A stretch of 64,000 nucleotides of DNA from Cryobacterium tepidiphilum (GCF_003716325.1 NZ_RDSR01000007.1:62001-126000); one strand, 5' to 3'. Positions 1 through 8,987 are shown, counted from the stretch's first letter. Made by a program: numbers and translations. The notes: a model not told the origin generated them from the sequence alone.

Positions 1-70
1 CCTGTTCAGCACCCACCCGCCGATCGCCGACCGGGTGGACCGCCTGCACACGATGGGCCGCACCTTCTAG
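1..70 (+). CDS. htpX: M48 family metalloprotease, C-terminal end only (HtpX-like)
   Basis: The first codons of the window, read from position 2, give the tail LFSTHPPIADRVDRLHTMGR followed by TF and a TAG stop at 68-70. The STHPP..DRV.RL pattern is the usual C-terminus of HtpX/M48 membrane zinc proteases, which degrade misfolded membrane proteins. The catalytic HEXXH region lies upstream of the window and cannot be checked. The stop overlaps the stop of the convergent gene by four bases (CTAG). Confidence 0.75.
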   Translation, partial: LFSTHPPIADRVDRLHTMGRTF

Positions 71-1317
71 CCTGCTCCGGGGCGAGCGGGGGCGTCGCCC
101 GCCGAGGGGAGCGGCGCCGCGAGGGCTGCCGCGAGCGGGCCGGCCAGCGTGCCGCGTGGCACGACCTCGACGTCGCCGAGGCCCTGCCAGTCGGCCGTCG
201 CCCGCAGCACGCATGCGAGCGCTTCGGCCGTGTGCGCTGGCGCGCCGGGCTCCGTCCACGCCGCCTGCACGCGCAGCACGCCCGCCTGCCGGTCGCTTTT
301 GAGGTCCACGCGCCCCACCAGCCGGTCGCCGAGGAGGACGGGCAGCACGTAGTAGCCGAACACCCGCTGCGGAGCGGGCGTGTAGATCTCGATGCGGTAG
401 CGGAACCCGAACAGTCGCTCGGCCCGCGCCCGCTCCCACACCACCGGGTCGAACGGCGAGAGGATCGCAGCGGCCTCGATGCGGCGCGGGAGCCGGGCGT
501 CGCGGTGCAGCCAGGCGCGGCCGGGAGCGCCGTTCCGGCCCCAGCCCGCTACCTCGACGGGCACCAGGTCGCCGCGCTCCTCGAGCTCGGTGATGGCGTG
601 GAGCGTGGGGGCGGTCTTCAACCGGAAGTAGTCGGCGAGGTCCTTCGCCGTGGCGATCCCGTGGGCGCGCGCCGCGTGCGCCACCAACTCGCGGTGGGCA
701 TCGGTGCGGGGGACCTCCATCCCGAGGAGCTCCGCCGGCAGGACGTCCTCGGCGAGCGCGTAGACGCGCTCGAACCGGGACCGTCCCGCGCTCACGACCT
801 CGCCCCAGCGGAACAGCACCTCGAGACCCGTCTTCACATCGGACCATCCCCACCAGGGGCCCCGCCGCTTGTTGGCGTCGTGCTCGATCGCGCTGGCCGG
901 CAGCGGACCGCTGGTCGCCAGCTCCGCGCGCAACCAGTCCAGCATGCCGCGATTGGCATGTGACCAGTGGTCGTCGGTGGCTGCCGCCCGCTCACGGAAG
1001 TCGCGCATCCGCCATTCGAAGAGCGGCCGCGTCGCGAGCGGCAGGAACGACGCCTCGTGGGCCCAGTACTCGGTGTACCGCGCCGGGTCGTCGGTGAGCC
1101 GGTCGAGCTGCGACTTGTCGTAGACGCCGAGCCGGCTGAACGCCGGAAGGTAGTGGCTACGCTCGAAGACGTTCACCGAGTCGATCTGCAGCAACCCGAG
1201 CCGCCTGATGAGGGCATCGAGACGACGGATGCCGACCGGTCCGGCCGGGGATCGACCGAATCCCTGCGCGGCAAGGGCGATGCGCCGGGCGAGGGCGGGG
1301 GAGACCGAGTTCACCAT
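67..1317 (-). CDS. Winged-helix DNA glycosylase family protein (YcaQ/AlkX-like)
   Basis: A 416-residue protein of the HTH_42 family, whose characterised members (E. coli YcaQ/AlkX, Streptomyces AlkZ) are DNA glycosylases that remove alkylated bases or unhook interstrand crosslinks. The family's catalytic Q-x-D motif is visible at residues 44-46 (LLQIDSVNV), the AlkX variant rather than the AlkZ QxQ form. The YWAHEASFLP stretch around residue 85 and the late FDPVVWERARAERLFGF segment near residue 290 are also typical. The minus-strand -10 TAGTCT lies 8 bases before the ATG, so the mRNA has almost no leader. Many actinobacteria carry such single genes. The substrate is unknown. Confidence 0.8.
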   Translation of the reverse strand: MVNSVSPALARRIALAAQGFGRSPAGPVGIRRLDALIRRLGLLQIDSVNVFERSHYLPAFSRLGVYDKSQLDRLTDDPARYTEYWAHEASFLPLATRPLFEWRMRDFRERAAATDDHWSHANRGMLDWLRAELATSGPLPASAIEHDANKRRGPWWGWSDVKTGLEVLFRWGEVVSAGRSRFERVYALAEDVLPAELLGMEVPRTDAHRELVAHAARAHGIATAKDLADYFRLKTAPTLHAITELEERGDLVPVEVAGWGRNGAPGRAWLHRDARLPRRIEAAAILSPFDPVVWERARAERLFGFRYRIEIYTPAPQRVFGYYVLPVLLGDRLVGRVDLKSDRQAGVLRVQAAWTEPGAPAHTAEALACVLRATADWQGLGDVEVVPRGTLAGPLAAALAAPLPSAGDAPARPGAG

Positions 1318-1390
1318 GGCAAACGAGACTAGCGCTCCCCACCGACAGCGGCGGCACTGGGCGGTTCCCGCGGCGTCCTAGACTGTGATC

Positions 1391-2725
1391 GTGGCGGATT
1401 CCAAGTCGGGCTGGGGCAGACTGTTCGGTGCCCGCGCGATCGACGCCGGGGCATCGGAGGATCCCGGCCTGCCCACTGTGCCATCCGACTCCGGCTCCGT
1501 GCCGCCCGGCCTCCGGCTGGCGGCCGCGTGGTCGTGGCGCTTCCTCATCGTCTGCGGCGCCGTCGCCGTCCTGATCTTTCTCGTCATCGAGCTGCGGCTC
1601 ATCGTCATCCCGGTCCTCGTCGCCGTCCTCGTTGCCGCCCTCCTGGTTCCGGTCGTCACATTCCTCACCCGGCATCGATGGCCGCGGGGCCTGGCCGTGG
1701 CCCTCGTACTGCTCGGCTCGCTCGCGATCGTCGGCGGCCTCATCACGCTGGCCGCCACCCAGATCGCGCAGGGGTCGCAGGGATTCAGCGCCCGGCTCGT
1801 GATCGCCTACGAGGGTCTCAAGGAGTTCCTGCTCACCTCCCCGCTGCACCTCACCGAGGCGCAGATCAACGACTTCGTGGCCCAGGGCCTCGACTCGGTG
1901 CAGAACGAGAGCGCCGTGTTCGTGAGTGGCGCGCTGTCGGTGGGGACGTCGCTCGGGCACCTGGTGGCCGGTCTGCTGCTCACCCTGTTCTGCCTGCTGT
2001 TCATCCTCGTCGACGGAGCCAACATCTGGGCCTGGGTCGTGCGGATCTTCCCGCGCAACGCCCGGGCCGCGATCGACGGGGCCGGCCGCGCCGGCTGGGA
2101 GACGCTCGGCAACTTCGCCCGCGTGCAGATCCTCGTGGCCACGATCGACGCGATCGGCATCGGCCTGGGCGCCGTGATCATCGGCGTGCCCATGGCGATC
2201 CCCATCGCCATCCTGGTTCTGCTCGGATCCTTCATCCCCATCGTGGGGGCGGTGGTGACCGGTGCCGTCGCCGTCGTGATCGCCTTGCTGTTCCTCGGAC
2301 CGGTGCCGGCGCTCTTCATGCTCGCCGTGGTGCTCTTCGTGCAGGAGGTGGAGGGCCACGTGCTCCAGCCACTGATCATGGGAACCGCCGTGAAGGTGCA
2401 CCCGCTGGCCGTCGTGCTCGCGGTTGCGACGGGCTCGCTGCTGGCCGGGATCCCCGGCGCCCTGTTCGCGGTGCCGATCGCCGCGGTGCTCAACGTGATG
2501 GTGGGGTACATCTCCAGCGGCGCCTGGCGCGGAGTGCCGCCACCGGCGGGACCGCCCGCGCCCCTCTGGCGCACGGTGCCCCAGTCGCTCCCGCGTTTCC
2601 GGAGTCCCGGGCGCGACGCCCGCCGCGTGGAGCGAACCGACCCCGAGGCGACGACAGAAGCCACCCCAACGGATGCGACGCCAGCCCGCCGCGCCCCCGA
2701 CTCAGGAAGCACCACCGATGACTGA
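1391..2725 (+). CDS. AI-2E family transporter
   Basis: About 444 residues with roughly eight hydrophobic helices, arranged as in the AI-2E/PerM exporter family: a pair of helices at 45-100, a soluble loop with LTEAQINDFVAQGLDSVQ, then a C-terminal helical bundle ending near residue 370. Substrates of this family are varied (autoinducer-2, Na+/H+ in some) and cannot be assigned here. I chose GTG 1391 rather than 1385 because a TAGACT -10 box (1379-1384) sits exactly six bases upstream, the leaderless spacing seen repeatedly in this window. The Thr/Ala/Pro-rich C-terminal tail is disordered. The stop overlaps the start of ilvA (ATG 2718), so the two may be coupled. Confidence 0.82.
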   Translation: MADSKSGWGRLFGARAIDAGASEDPGLPTVPSDSGSVPPGLRLAAAWSWRFLIVCGAVAVLIFLVIELRLIVIPVLVAVLVAALLVPVVTFLTRHRWPRGLAVALVLLGSLAIVGGLITLAATQIAQGSQGFSARLVIAYEGLKEFLLTSPLHLTEAQINDFVAQGLDSVQNESAVFVSGALSVGTSLGHLVAGLLLTLFCLLFILVDGANIWAWVVRIFPRNARAAIDGAGRAGWETLGNFARVQILVATIDAIGIGLGAVIIGVPMAIPIAILVLLGSFIPIVGAVVTGAVAVVIALLFLGPVPALFMLAVVLFVQEVEGHVLQPLIMGTAVKVHPLAVVLAVATGSLLAGIPGALFAVPIAAVLNVMVGYISSGAWRGVPPPAGPPAPLWRTVPQSLPRFRSPGRDARRVERTDPEATTEATPTDATPARRAPDSGSTTDD

Positions 2726-3950
2726 ACCCGCGTCCGGCCCGACCCTCGCCCAGATCGAGGAGGCCCGGGATGTGGTGGCACGGGTGGCGCAGAGCACCCC
2801 CATGGAGAGCTCGCGTTACCTGCACGAGGTGCTGGGGTCGCCGGTGCTGCTCAAGTGCGAGAACCTGCAGCGCACCGGATCGTACAAGATCCGCGGTGCG
2901 TACTACCGCATGTCGCGCCTCACGCCCGAGGAGCGTGCGCGTGGCGTGGTCGCCGCATCCGCCGGCAACCACGCCCAGGGGGTCGCCTTCGCGGCCCGGG
3001 AGCTGGGGATCAAGGCCACCATCTTCATGCCGCTCGGCGTCGCCCTGCCGAAGCTGCAGGCCACCCGGGACTACGGCGCCGACGTGAAGCTCCGCGGCCA
3101 CACCGTCACCGAGCCGCTGCTGGCGGCGGCGGAGTACGCGCTGGAGACCGGGGCGGTGCTGATCCCGCCGTTCGACCACATCGATGTCGTCACCGGACAG
3201 GCGACGCTCGGACTGGAGATCCTCGACCAGGCGCCCGACGTGGCCACGGTCGTCGTGCCGATCGGCGGGGGCGGCCTCATCTCCGGTGTCGCCAGCGCGG
3301 TGAAGCAGCGCGCAGCGGCCGAGGGGCGCGACATCCGCGTGGTCGGCGTGCAGGCGGCCAGGGCCGCCGCGTACCCGCCGTCGCTCGCCATCGGCGAGGC
3401 CGTCGACATCACGATCGAACCCACCATCGCCGACGGCATCGCCGTGGCCAAGCCCGGCACGCTCAATTTCGACCTGGTGCGGGAGTACGTCGACGAGGTC
3501 GTCACGGTCAGTGAGGACGACATCGCCCGCGCACTGCTGGTGCTCCTCGAGCGTGCGAAACTCGTGGTCGAGCCGGCCGGCGCCGTCTCCGTTGCCGCGA
3601 TCCTCGCCGGCAAGATCCCGTCGCTCGGGCCCACCGTCGCGATCCTCTCGGGCGGCAACATCGACCCGCTGCTCATGCAGCGCGTGATCAGCCACGGACT
3701 GGCGGCGTCGGACCGGTACCTTACCCTCAAGATCATGCTGCCTGATCGCCCGGGCCAGCTCGCGCGCATCTCCGAACTGCTGGCCGAAGCACGCGCCAAC
3801 GTGAACGAGGTGCTGCACACCCGGCACGGGACCGGGCTTCAGCTCACCGAGGTCGAGCTGGACATCAGCGTCGAGACCCGGGGACCCGAGCACCGCCAGC
3901 AGGTCGTCGACCTGCTGCGCGGCGCCGGGTACAACCCGCAGATCGGTTGA
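2718..3950 (+). CDS. ilvA: Threonine ammonia-lyase with C-terminal ACT domain
   Basis: A 410-residue PLP enzyme that deaminates L-threonine to 2-oxobutanoate, the first step to isoleucine (or a catabolic route). The Schiff-base lysine is K57 in GSYKIRGAYYR, the phosphate-binding loop is the VPIGGGGLISG segment near residue 180, and residues about 330-410 form a single ACT domain (LKIMLPDRPGQLARISELLAE). One ACT domain and about 400 residues match the shorter TdcB/IlvA1 type common in actinobacteria rather than the 500-residue two-ACT biosynthetic form. The ATG at 2718 overlaps the previous stop; a longer frame start at 2673 lies inside the transporter tail and has no ribosome-binding site. 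Confidence 0.92.
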   Translation: MTEPASGPTLAQIEEARDVVARVAQSTPMESSRYLHEVLGSPVLLKCENLQRTGSYKIRGAYYRMSRLTPEERARGVVAASAGNHAQGVAFAARELGIKATIFMPLGVALPKLQATRDYGADVKLRGHTVTEPLLAAAEYALETGAVLIPPFDHIDVVTGQATLGLEILDQAPDVATVVVPIGGGGLISGVASAVKQRAAAEGRDIRVVGVQAARAAAYPPSLAIGEAVDITIEPTIADGIAVAKPGTLNFDLVREYVDEVVTVSEDDIARALLVLLERAKLVVEPAGAVSVAAILAGKIPSLGPTVAILSGGNIDPLLMQRVISHGLAASDRYLTLKIMLPDRPGQLARISELLAEARANVNEVLHTRHGTGLQLTEVELDISVETRGPEHRQQVVDLLRGAGYNPQIG

Positions 3951-3968
3951 CGCGGCCCTGGCGGGCGA

Positions 3969-4457
3969 TCAGCCGGCGAAGGTGTCGACGCTCGTGATGG
4001 CGACCTCGATGGACTTGCCGTTGGGTGCCGTGTAGCTGGTCTTCTCGCCGGCCTTCAGGCCGATGATGGCCTCGCCGAGCGGGCTTTGCTCGCTGTAGAC
4101 GTCGAGATCGCTGTTGCCGGCGATCTCCCGGCTGCCGAGCAGGAAGCGGGTCTCGTCACCGGCGATGCTCGCGGTGATCACCAGACCGGGCTCGACGACG
4201 CCGTGGCTCTCGGGAACGTCGCCCACTTCGGCGGTGCGCAGCAGCTGGGTCAGCGTACGGATGCGCGCCTCCTGCTTGCCCTGCTCATCCTTGGCCGCGT
4301 GGTAACCGCTGTTCTCCTTGAGGTCGCCCTCCTCGCGGGCCGATTCGATCTTCTTGGCGATCTCTTCGCGGCCCGTGGTGCTCAGAGTCTCCAGTTCCGC
4401 CGCGAGGCGGTCGTATGCCTCCTGGGTCAGCCAGGTGACCGTGGTGTCGGTAGTCAT
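3969..4457 (-). CDS. greA: Transcription elongation factor GreA
   Basis: A 162-residue GreA. It binds the RNA polymerase secondary channel and stimulates cleavage of backtracked RNA. The N-terminal coiled coil contains SAREEGDLKENSGYHAAKDE with the paired acidic residues at its tip (D and E of EEGDLKENS), and the C-terminal FKBP-like domain ends in SPLGEAIIGLKAGE. The start is ATG 4457 with GAGAGGAG just upstream; longer in-frame extensions have no support. It lies downstream of the DUF4307 gene on the same strand, as in mycobacteria. Confidence 0.95.
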   Translation of the reverse strand: MTTDTTVTWLTQEAYDRLAAELETLSTTGREEIAKKIESAREEGDLKENSGYHAAKDEQGKQEARIRTLTQLLRTAEVGDVPESHGVVEPGLVITASIAGDETRFLLGSREIAGNSDLDVYSEQSPLGEAIIGLKAGEKTSYTAPNGKSIEVAITSVDTFAG

Positions 4458-4546
4458 GGGTACTCTCCTCTCTGGCGTTCCTGCGGGTACAGGGGGCTCA
4501 GATATGATCGACGCCCCGACGAGTCCGTCAGGGCGAATACACCACT

Positions 4547-4969
4547 CTAGGTCAGCCAGCAGCGGTAAATCAACCCTGACTCGCTCCGACCGCTCGTGCG
4601 CACCGTCTCGCTGAACGTGCGGGTGTAGTCGGTGGAAGGCGGCAGGTCGACGACCTTCCAGCCCACGATCGTGAAATCGGTGTTGAGCGCCTGCACCGCA
4701 CAACTGAGCGGCGTGCCGGTGGGAGCCGACACCTCGAACGCCACGCTGACGGCGTGGTCATCGACGACCGTGTACCCGAGGTCCCGCGTCTCGATGGAGG
4801 CCTTCGACCCGTCCAGGCCGGCCCACACGACCCAGGCGGCGAAGACGACGACGAACGCGGCCCCGACGCTCCAGAGGATGACGCGGTCACGCCGGGTGCG
4901 CGTGCGGGTGCGTCCGTAGCGCTCGCCCAGCCCGGTGCTCATCTCCGACACCGCTTCACTGCTGACCAC
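4547..4969 (-). CDS. DUF4307 domain-containing membrane protein
   Basis: 140 residues: an arginine-rich cytoplasmic N-terminus (RYGRTRTRTRRDR), one transmembrane helix at about 31-50 (VILWSVGAAFVVVFAAWVVW) and an extracytoplasmic domain ending in the family's typical SGLIYRCWLT. The function is unknown. The gene sits between greA and mca, the same place as M. tuberculosis Rv1081c. GTG 4969 has GAGAG about 8 bases upstream; the ATG nine codons later (4942) is an alternative, but its GGAG abuts the codon. Confidence 0.8.
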   Translation of the reverse strand: MVSSEAVSEMSTGLGERYGRTRTRTRRDRVILWSVGAAFVVVFAAWVVWAGLDGSKASIETRDLGYTVVDDHAVSVAFEVSAPTGTPLSCAVQALNTDFTIVGWKVVDLPPSTDYTRTFSETVRTSGRSESGLIYRCWLT

Positions 4970-5014
4970 TCACTGACTCTCGCGCTCGTGTGCTCACTGG
5001 CAACCGGGGACTAT

Positions 5015-5020
5015 TAGGCT
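5015..5020 (+). promoter_or_regulatory. -10 box upstream of mca
   Basis: TAGGCT matches the TANNNT actinobacterial -10 consensus and is followed by about 36 bases before the GTG of mca, with TGAGGAG as ribosome-binding site. No clear -35 hexamer is seen. Confidence 0.45.
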
Positions 5021-5056
5021 TGCTGACAAGGTTACCCGGCATCCCTGAGGAGTTTC

Positions 5057-5929
5057 GTGACACTGCGACTACTGGCGGTGCACGCCCATCCCGACGACGA
5101 GTCGAGCAAGGGCGCTGGCACCTACGCTTCCTACCAGGCGCGCGGCGACCAGGTGACGATCGTGAGCTGCACGGGCGGCGAACGCGGCAGCATCCTGAAC
5201 GACTCGCTCGCCGATCGTGCCATGGCCCAGCGTGACATGGCCGGGCTCCGGCACGCCGAGATGGCGGCGGCGCAGCGGATCCTCGGCGTCGACCACCGCT
5301 GGCTCGGATTCGTCGACTCCGGCATGAACGACGACGGCAGCGTGCCGCCCAACTCGTTCGCGGCCATCCCGCTGGAGATCGCCGTGGAACCGCTCGTGCG
5401 CGTCATCCGGGAGCTGCGCCCGCAGGTGCTGGTCACCTACGACGAGAACGGGGGATACCCGCACCCGGACCACATCCGCTGCCACGAGGTCTCGATGGAG
5501 GCCTACCGGGCGGCTGCGGACGCGGACAGGTACCCGGACGCCGGGGAGCCCTGGCAGATCGCCAAGGTCTACTACGACCGCATCTTCAACCTCGAGCGCA
5601 TGGACGCCCTGTACCACGCCCTCGTGGAGAGCGACCCGGAGTCGCCGCGCCTCGAACCGCTGCAGGGAGCGCGCGACCGCCTCACCGGATACCCGAAACT
5701 CGCCACCACGCACGTGCCGGTCGGGGACTTCCTGGAGACCCGCGATGCGGCGCTCCGGGCGCACGAGAGTCAGGTCTCACCCGACAGCAGCTTCTTCTTC
5801 TGGCCCCACGACCTCGTTCGCCGGGCGTGGCCGTACGAGGACTTCCAGCTCGTCGAATCGAAAGTGCACACGGAGATGCCCGAGTCCGACCTGTTCAGCG
5901 GCATCGACGACGATGGGTTCCGGGCATGA
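5057..5929 (+). CDS. mca: Mycothiol S-conjugate amidase
   Basis: A 290-residue zinc hydrolase of the LmbE/PIG-L family. Mca cleaves mycothiol S-conjugates to a mercapturic acid, which is exported, and GlcN-Ins. Zinc ligands are visible in HAHPDDESSKG (H11, D14) and in the later HPDH at 136-139. K18 in ESSKG is the lysine typical of Mca as opposed to MshB. GTG 5057 follows a TGAGGAG ribosome-binding site. The last four bases overlap the next ATG (ATGA), so the downstream membrane protein is probably co-translated. Confidence 0.93.
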   Translation: MTLRLLAVHAHPDDESSKGAGTYASYQARGDQVTIVSCTGGERGSILNDSLADRAMAQRDMAGLRHAEMAAAQRILGVDHRWLGFVDSGMNDDGSVPPNSFAAIPLEIAVEPLVRVIRELRPQVLVTYDENGGYPHPDHIRCHEVSMEAYRAAADADRYPDAGEPWQIAKVYYDRIFNLERMDALYHALVESDPESPRLEPLQGARDRLTGYPKLATTHVPVGDFLETRDAALRAHESQVSPDSSFFFWPHDLVRRAWPYEDFQLVESKVHTEMPESDLFSGIDDDGFRA

Positions 5930-6219
5930 TCGCCGCCCTGGGCTGGATGCTGGCCGACACGCCCGACCCCGATACCGTCACCCCCGGCCCGGTCGGGTTC
6001 CTCGCGATCGCCTTCGTGGCCGTCGCGGTCGTGCTGCTCGGGTTCGACCTGGTCCGCCGCATCCGTCGCACCACGTACCGCGCCGAGATCCAGGAGCGGC
6101 TCGCCGAAGAGGCGCGTGCCGCCGAGACGACCGGACCCGCCGAACCCGCCGAACCCGCCGCGCCCGAATCTCCCACACGCCCCGACGCACCCCGCGAACG
6201 GGGAGGCCCTCAGGGGTAG
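5926..6219 (+). CDS. Small single-pass membrane protein downstream of mca
   Basis: 97 residues. One transmembrane helix at about 22-42 (GFLAIAFVAVAVVLLGFDLV) is followed by a basic stretch, a short amphipathic segment with coiled-coil character (RAEIQERLAEEARAAE) and a repetitive disordered PAEPAEPAAPESP tail. The start overlaps the mca stop as ATGA. A small membrane protein follows mca in mycobacteria as well (Rv1083), so the pairing is conserved although the function is unknown. The 3' end overlaps the convergent hemolysin III gene by ten bases. Confidence 0.75.
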   Translation: MIAALGWMLADTPDPDTVTPGPVGFLAIAFVAVAVVLLGFDLVRRIRRTTYRAEIQERLAEEARAAETTGPAEPAEPAAPESPTRPDAPRERGGPQG

Positions 6220-6911
6220 AGCGGATGCGTGGCGATCAGCAGGATCGCCACCCAGTGGCAGAGGAACGCGACCACCGTCAGCGTGTGGAAGACCTCGTGG
6301 AAGCCGAAGACGCCGGGCACGGGGTTCGGCTTCTTCACCCCGTAGACGACGGCGCCCACGCTGTAGCAGAGACCGCCGACGAGGATCAGCGTCATCATGA
6401 GCGCGTTGGCCTGGAAGAAGTCGACGATGAAGGCCAGTGCCCCCCAGCCCATCAGGAGGTAGAGCGGCACGTACAGCCAGCGGGGCGCGCCGATCCAGAA
6501 CACCCGGAAGGCGATGCCGCAGAGGGCGCCGGTCCAGATCAGCACCAGCAGCAGCGTCGCCTTCCGCGGCGGCAGCGCGAGCACCGTGATCGGCGTGTAT
6601 GAGCCGGCGATCAGCAGGAAGATGTTCGCGTGGTCGAAGCGCTTGAGCAGCAGCTTCGCCCGCGGCTTCCACGCCACCCGGTGGTAGAGCGCCGAGATGC
6701 CGAACAGGAGCAGGGAGCTGATCACGAACACCAGGCAGCTCCACGTCGCCGCGGCGCCGCGCGCGAGGAGGAGCAGGACGACGCCGGCCACCACCGCCAG
6801 GGGGAAGGTCCCCGCGTGGATCCACCCGCGCCAGGTCGGCTTCAGGTCGACCGGGTGATCCTGCGCGTCCGCCGCGAGCGGCAGGTTCGGCAGGTCGGGC
6901 GGTTGGCTCAT
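6210..6911 (-). CDS. Hemolysin III / PAQR family membrane protein
   Basis: 233 residues with seven hydrophobic segments, matching the hemolysin III-related (PAQR, YqfA/TrhA-like) family. The conserved motifs are SALYHRVAW around residue 85, KRFDHANIF near residue 100, and HEVFHTLTVVAFLCHW near the C-terminus, which together hold the putative zinc-binding histidines and aspartate. The family has ceramidase-like and membrane-homeostasis roles; cytolysis is not implied. The start is ATG 6911; a TATTCT -10 box (6918-6923, minus strand) lies exactly six bases upstream, so the transcript is probably leaderless. It is divergent from uppS, as in mycobacteria (Rv1085c/Rv1086). Confidence 0.88.
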   Translation of the reverse strand: MSQPPDLPNLPLAADAQDHPVDLKPTWRGWIHAGTFPLAVVAGVVLLLLARGAAATWSCLVFVISSLLLFGISALYHRVAWKPRAKLLLKRFDHANIFLLIAGSYTPITVLALPPRKATLLLVLIWTGALCGIAFRVFWIGAPRWLYVPLYLLMGWGALAFIVDFFQANALMMTLILVGGLCYSVGAVVYGVKKPNPVPGVFGFHEVFHTLTVVAFLCHWVAILLIATHPLYP

Positions 6912-6980
6912 GAGGCAAGAATAGGCGAGCGCACCGGACTGCGGTACGTGTCCGGCCCGGCCGTGCATTAGCGTGACTGT

Positions 6981-7766
6981 GTGCAGAAAAGGCAGGAACC
7001 CCTCGGGCGCGGTGTGCTGTACCGGGTCTACCAGCGCCGCCTGCGCAACAGCCTGAACCCCGAGACGCTGCCGCGCCACGTCGCCATGATCATCGATGGC
7101 AACCGGCGGTGGGCCAGGCAACTCGGCTATGACTCGCCCGCCGAGGGGCACCGCGCCGGCGCGGCGAAGATGCGCGAGTTCCTGGAATGGTGCGACGATC
7201 TCGGCATCTCGGTGGTCACGCTCTACCTGCTCTCCGCCGACAACCTCACGCAGCGGGCGCCCGACGAGCTGGCCGACCTGATCGAGATCATCGCCGAGCT
7301 CGCCGATGAGCTGTCCCGCTATCGCGACTGGCGCATCCAGCAGGTCGGGTCGAAGAAAGACCTGCCCGAACCGCTCATCGCCGCCCTCGACGCGGCCGAG
7401 GCCCGTTCGGCGGGCAAGTCCGGTCTCCATGTGAACCTCGCGGTCGGCTACGGCGGCCGCACCGAGATCACCGACGCCATGCGCAGCATCGTCGCCGACC
7501 ACCACGCGCACGGCGGCAGCCTCGAAGACCTCGCGGAGACCCTCACGCCCGAGCTCATCGGCGCGCACCTCTATACCGGCGGCCAGCCCGACCCCGATCT
7601 CGTGATCCGCACCTCGGGCGAGCAGCGCCTCAGCGACTTCATGCTGTGGCAGAGCGCGCACAGCGAGTTCTACTTCGTGGAGGCGCTCGGGCCGAACCTC
7701 CGGCCCGTCGACTTCCTGCGGGCCCTGCGCGACTTCGCCACCCGGCAGCGACGATTCGGCGGCTGA
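6981..7766 (+). CDS. uppS: Isoprenyl transferase (cis-prenyltransferase, UppS family)
   Basis: 261 residues. The enzyme condenses isopentenyl diphosphate onto an allylic diphosphate to give a cis-polyprenyl diphosphate for lipid carriers of cell-wall synthesis. Catalytic D39 is in MIIDGNRRWAR and the second signature is RTSGEQRLSDFMLWQ near residue 212. By position next to a hemolysin III gene it corresponds to mycobacterial Rv1086, the short-chain Z,E-farnesyl enzyme, so chain length should not be assumed. GTG 6981 is preceded at six bases by TAGCGT (6969-6974), a leaderless arrangement. Confidence 0.92.
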   Translation: MQKRQEPLGRGVLYRVYQRRLRNSLNPETLPRHVAMIIDGNRRWARQLGYDSPAEGHRAGAAKMREFLEWCDDLGISVVTLYLLSADNLTQRAPDELADLIEIIAELADELSRYRDWRIQQVGSKKDLPEPLIAALDAAEARSAGKSGLHVNLAVGYGGRTEITDAMRSIVADHHAHGGSLEDLAETLTPELIGAHLYTGGQPDPDLVIRTSGEQRLSDFMLWQSAHSEFYFVEALGPNLRPVDFLRALRDFATRQRRFGG

Positions 7767-7777
7767 AAGGTGAACGG

Positions 7778-8899
7778 ATGAGCGCCACGGAACAGTTCCT
7801 CGAGGGTTTCCTGGAGGAGCCGGGCTACCTGGACTACGGGCGGGTCGGGCCGCTCTCGGCGACCGTGGTCGCGGAGACCCTCGGCCAGTCCGAGCTGCTC
7901 TCCCGTGCCCGGTTCGGCAGCCTCGAGCCGTTGTTCGCGCAGGATGCGCGCGCCCGCGAGGCGGTGGCGGCCGTCACGGGCTTCCGCGCCGAGCAGATCG
8001 TGTCCCAGCCGAACACGAGCATGGGCCTCATGCACGCCATGTTCGGGCTCACCGGCGGCGTGCTGCTCTCGCCGGCCGACTTCCCGAGCGTGCCATTCGC
8101 CGCCGTGCGCGCCGCACAGGCGCTCAACGTGGTGACGCCGGTGTGGCTGGAGACCGAGCACGGGCGCGTGACGCCGGGGCAGGTCAAGGAGCAACTGGCG
8201 CCCGACGTCGTCGCGGTCGCGGTCAGCCTCGTCGACTCGCGCACCGGGTCGGTGGCCGACCTGGAGGGCATCCGCCAGGTCATCGGCGACCGCTTGCTCA
8301 TCGTCGACGCCATCCAGGGGTTCGGCGTCGTCGACGCCCCGTACGAGATGGCGGATGTCGTGGCCTCCGGCGGTCAGAAGTGGGCGCGGGCAGGTTGGGG
8401 GACCGGCTTCCTCGCCCTGAGCGACCACGCCGCCGAGCGGCTCACGCCGGTCGTCTCGGGGTACACCGCCACCGACGTCGACCTGCCCTGGGACGAGGTA
8501 CCGGCGCCGCGGGACGGCGCGGCGGCGTTCCAGGTGACCAACGGCGACAACATCGCGTACGCCCGGTTCGCGGCCGCGCTGGAAGAACTCGACGCGGTGG
8601 GCGTCGCATCCGTTCAGGCGCTCATCGCCGAGACGGTGACCCAGGTCATCGACCTCGCCGACGAGTTCACCGTTCCGGTGGCCTCACCGCGCGACGAGCG
8701 TGAGCGCGCCGGCATCGTCGTGCTGGAACCCCTTCCCGAGCAGCTCACGGTGCTCGCCGCCGCCCTGCACAACCACGGCATCACCGCGACCACCCGGCTC
8801 GGCACGGTGCGCCTGAGCGTGCACGCCGGCACGTCGACGGAGACCCTCGACATGCTGCGCGCGGCGTTCACGTCGTTCTCCTCCGCCGCCGTGTACTGA
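7778..8899 (+). CDS. Aminotransferase class V-fold PLP-dependent enzyme
   Basis: 373 residues with the class V (NifS/kynureninase-like) fold. The PLP lysine is K201 in SGGQKWARAGWG and the preceding VDAIQGFGVVD holds the cofactor-contacting aspartate. The N-terminus (GYLDYGRVGPLS) and the lack of a conserved active-site Cys loop argue against a cysteine desulfurase; the substrate is not predictable from sequence. ATG 7778 has AAAGGTGAA upstream and starts 11 bases after the uppS stop, so the two genes are probably one transcript. Confidence 0.8.
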   Translation: MSATEQFLEGFLEEPGYLDYGRVGPLSATVVAETLGQSELLSRARFGSLEPLFAQDARAREAVAAVTGFRAEQIVSQPNTSMGLMHAMFGLTGGVLLSPADFPSVPFAAVRAAQALNVVTPVWLETEHGRVTPGQVKEQLAPDVVAVAVSLVDSRTGSVADLEGIRQVIGDRLLIVDAIQGFGVVDAPYEMADVVASGGQKWARAGWGTGFLALSDHAAERLTPVVSGYTATDVDLPWDEVPAPRDGAAAFQVTNGDNIAYARFAAALEELDAVGVASVQALIAETVTQVIDLADEFTVPVASPRDERERAGIVVLEPLPEQLTVLAAALHNHGITATTRLGTVRLSVHAGTSTETLDMLRAAFTSFSSAAVY

Positions 8900-8950
8900 G
8901 GTTTCGTCGCATGCCTCCCGGAGTGGGGGCGCGCTCCAGCGTGTCGATCG

Positions 8951-8979
8951 TTGTGAACCGGGCCTCGGGGACGTAGCGT
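8951..8979 (+). promoter_or_regulatory. Promoter of the phoH2 leader
   Basis: TTGTGA (8951-8956) and TAGCGT (8974-8979) are separated by 17 bases and fit the housekeeping sigma consensus. Predicted transcription starts near 8986, two bases before the first leader hairpin, leaving a leader of about 105 bases before the phoH2 start codon. Confidence 0.6.
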
Positions 8980-8987
8980 CATTTCCA

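Noticed and set aside
2673..2717. Longer N-terminus of threonine ammonia-lyase
   Set aside because: The 15 extra codons lie inside the transporter's coding tail, and ATG 2718 fits the usual enzyme length.
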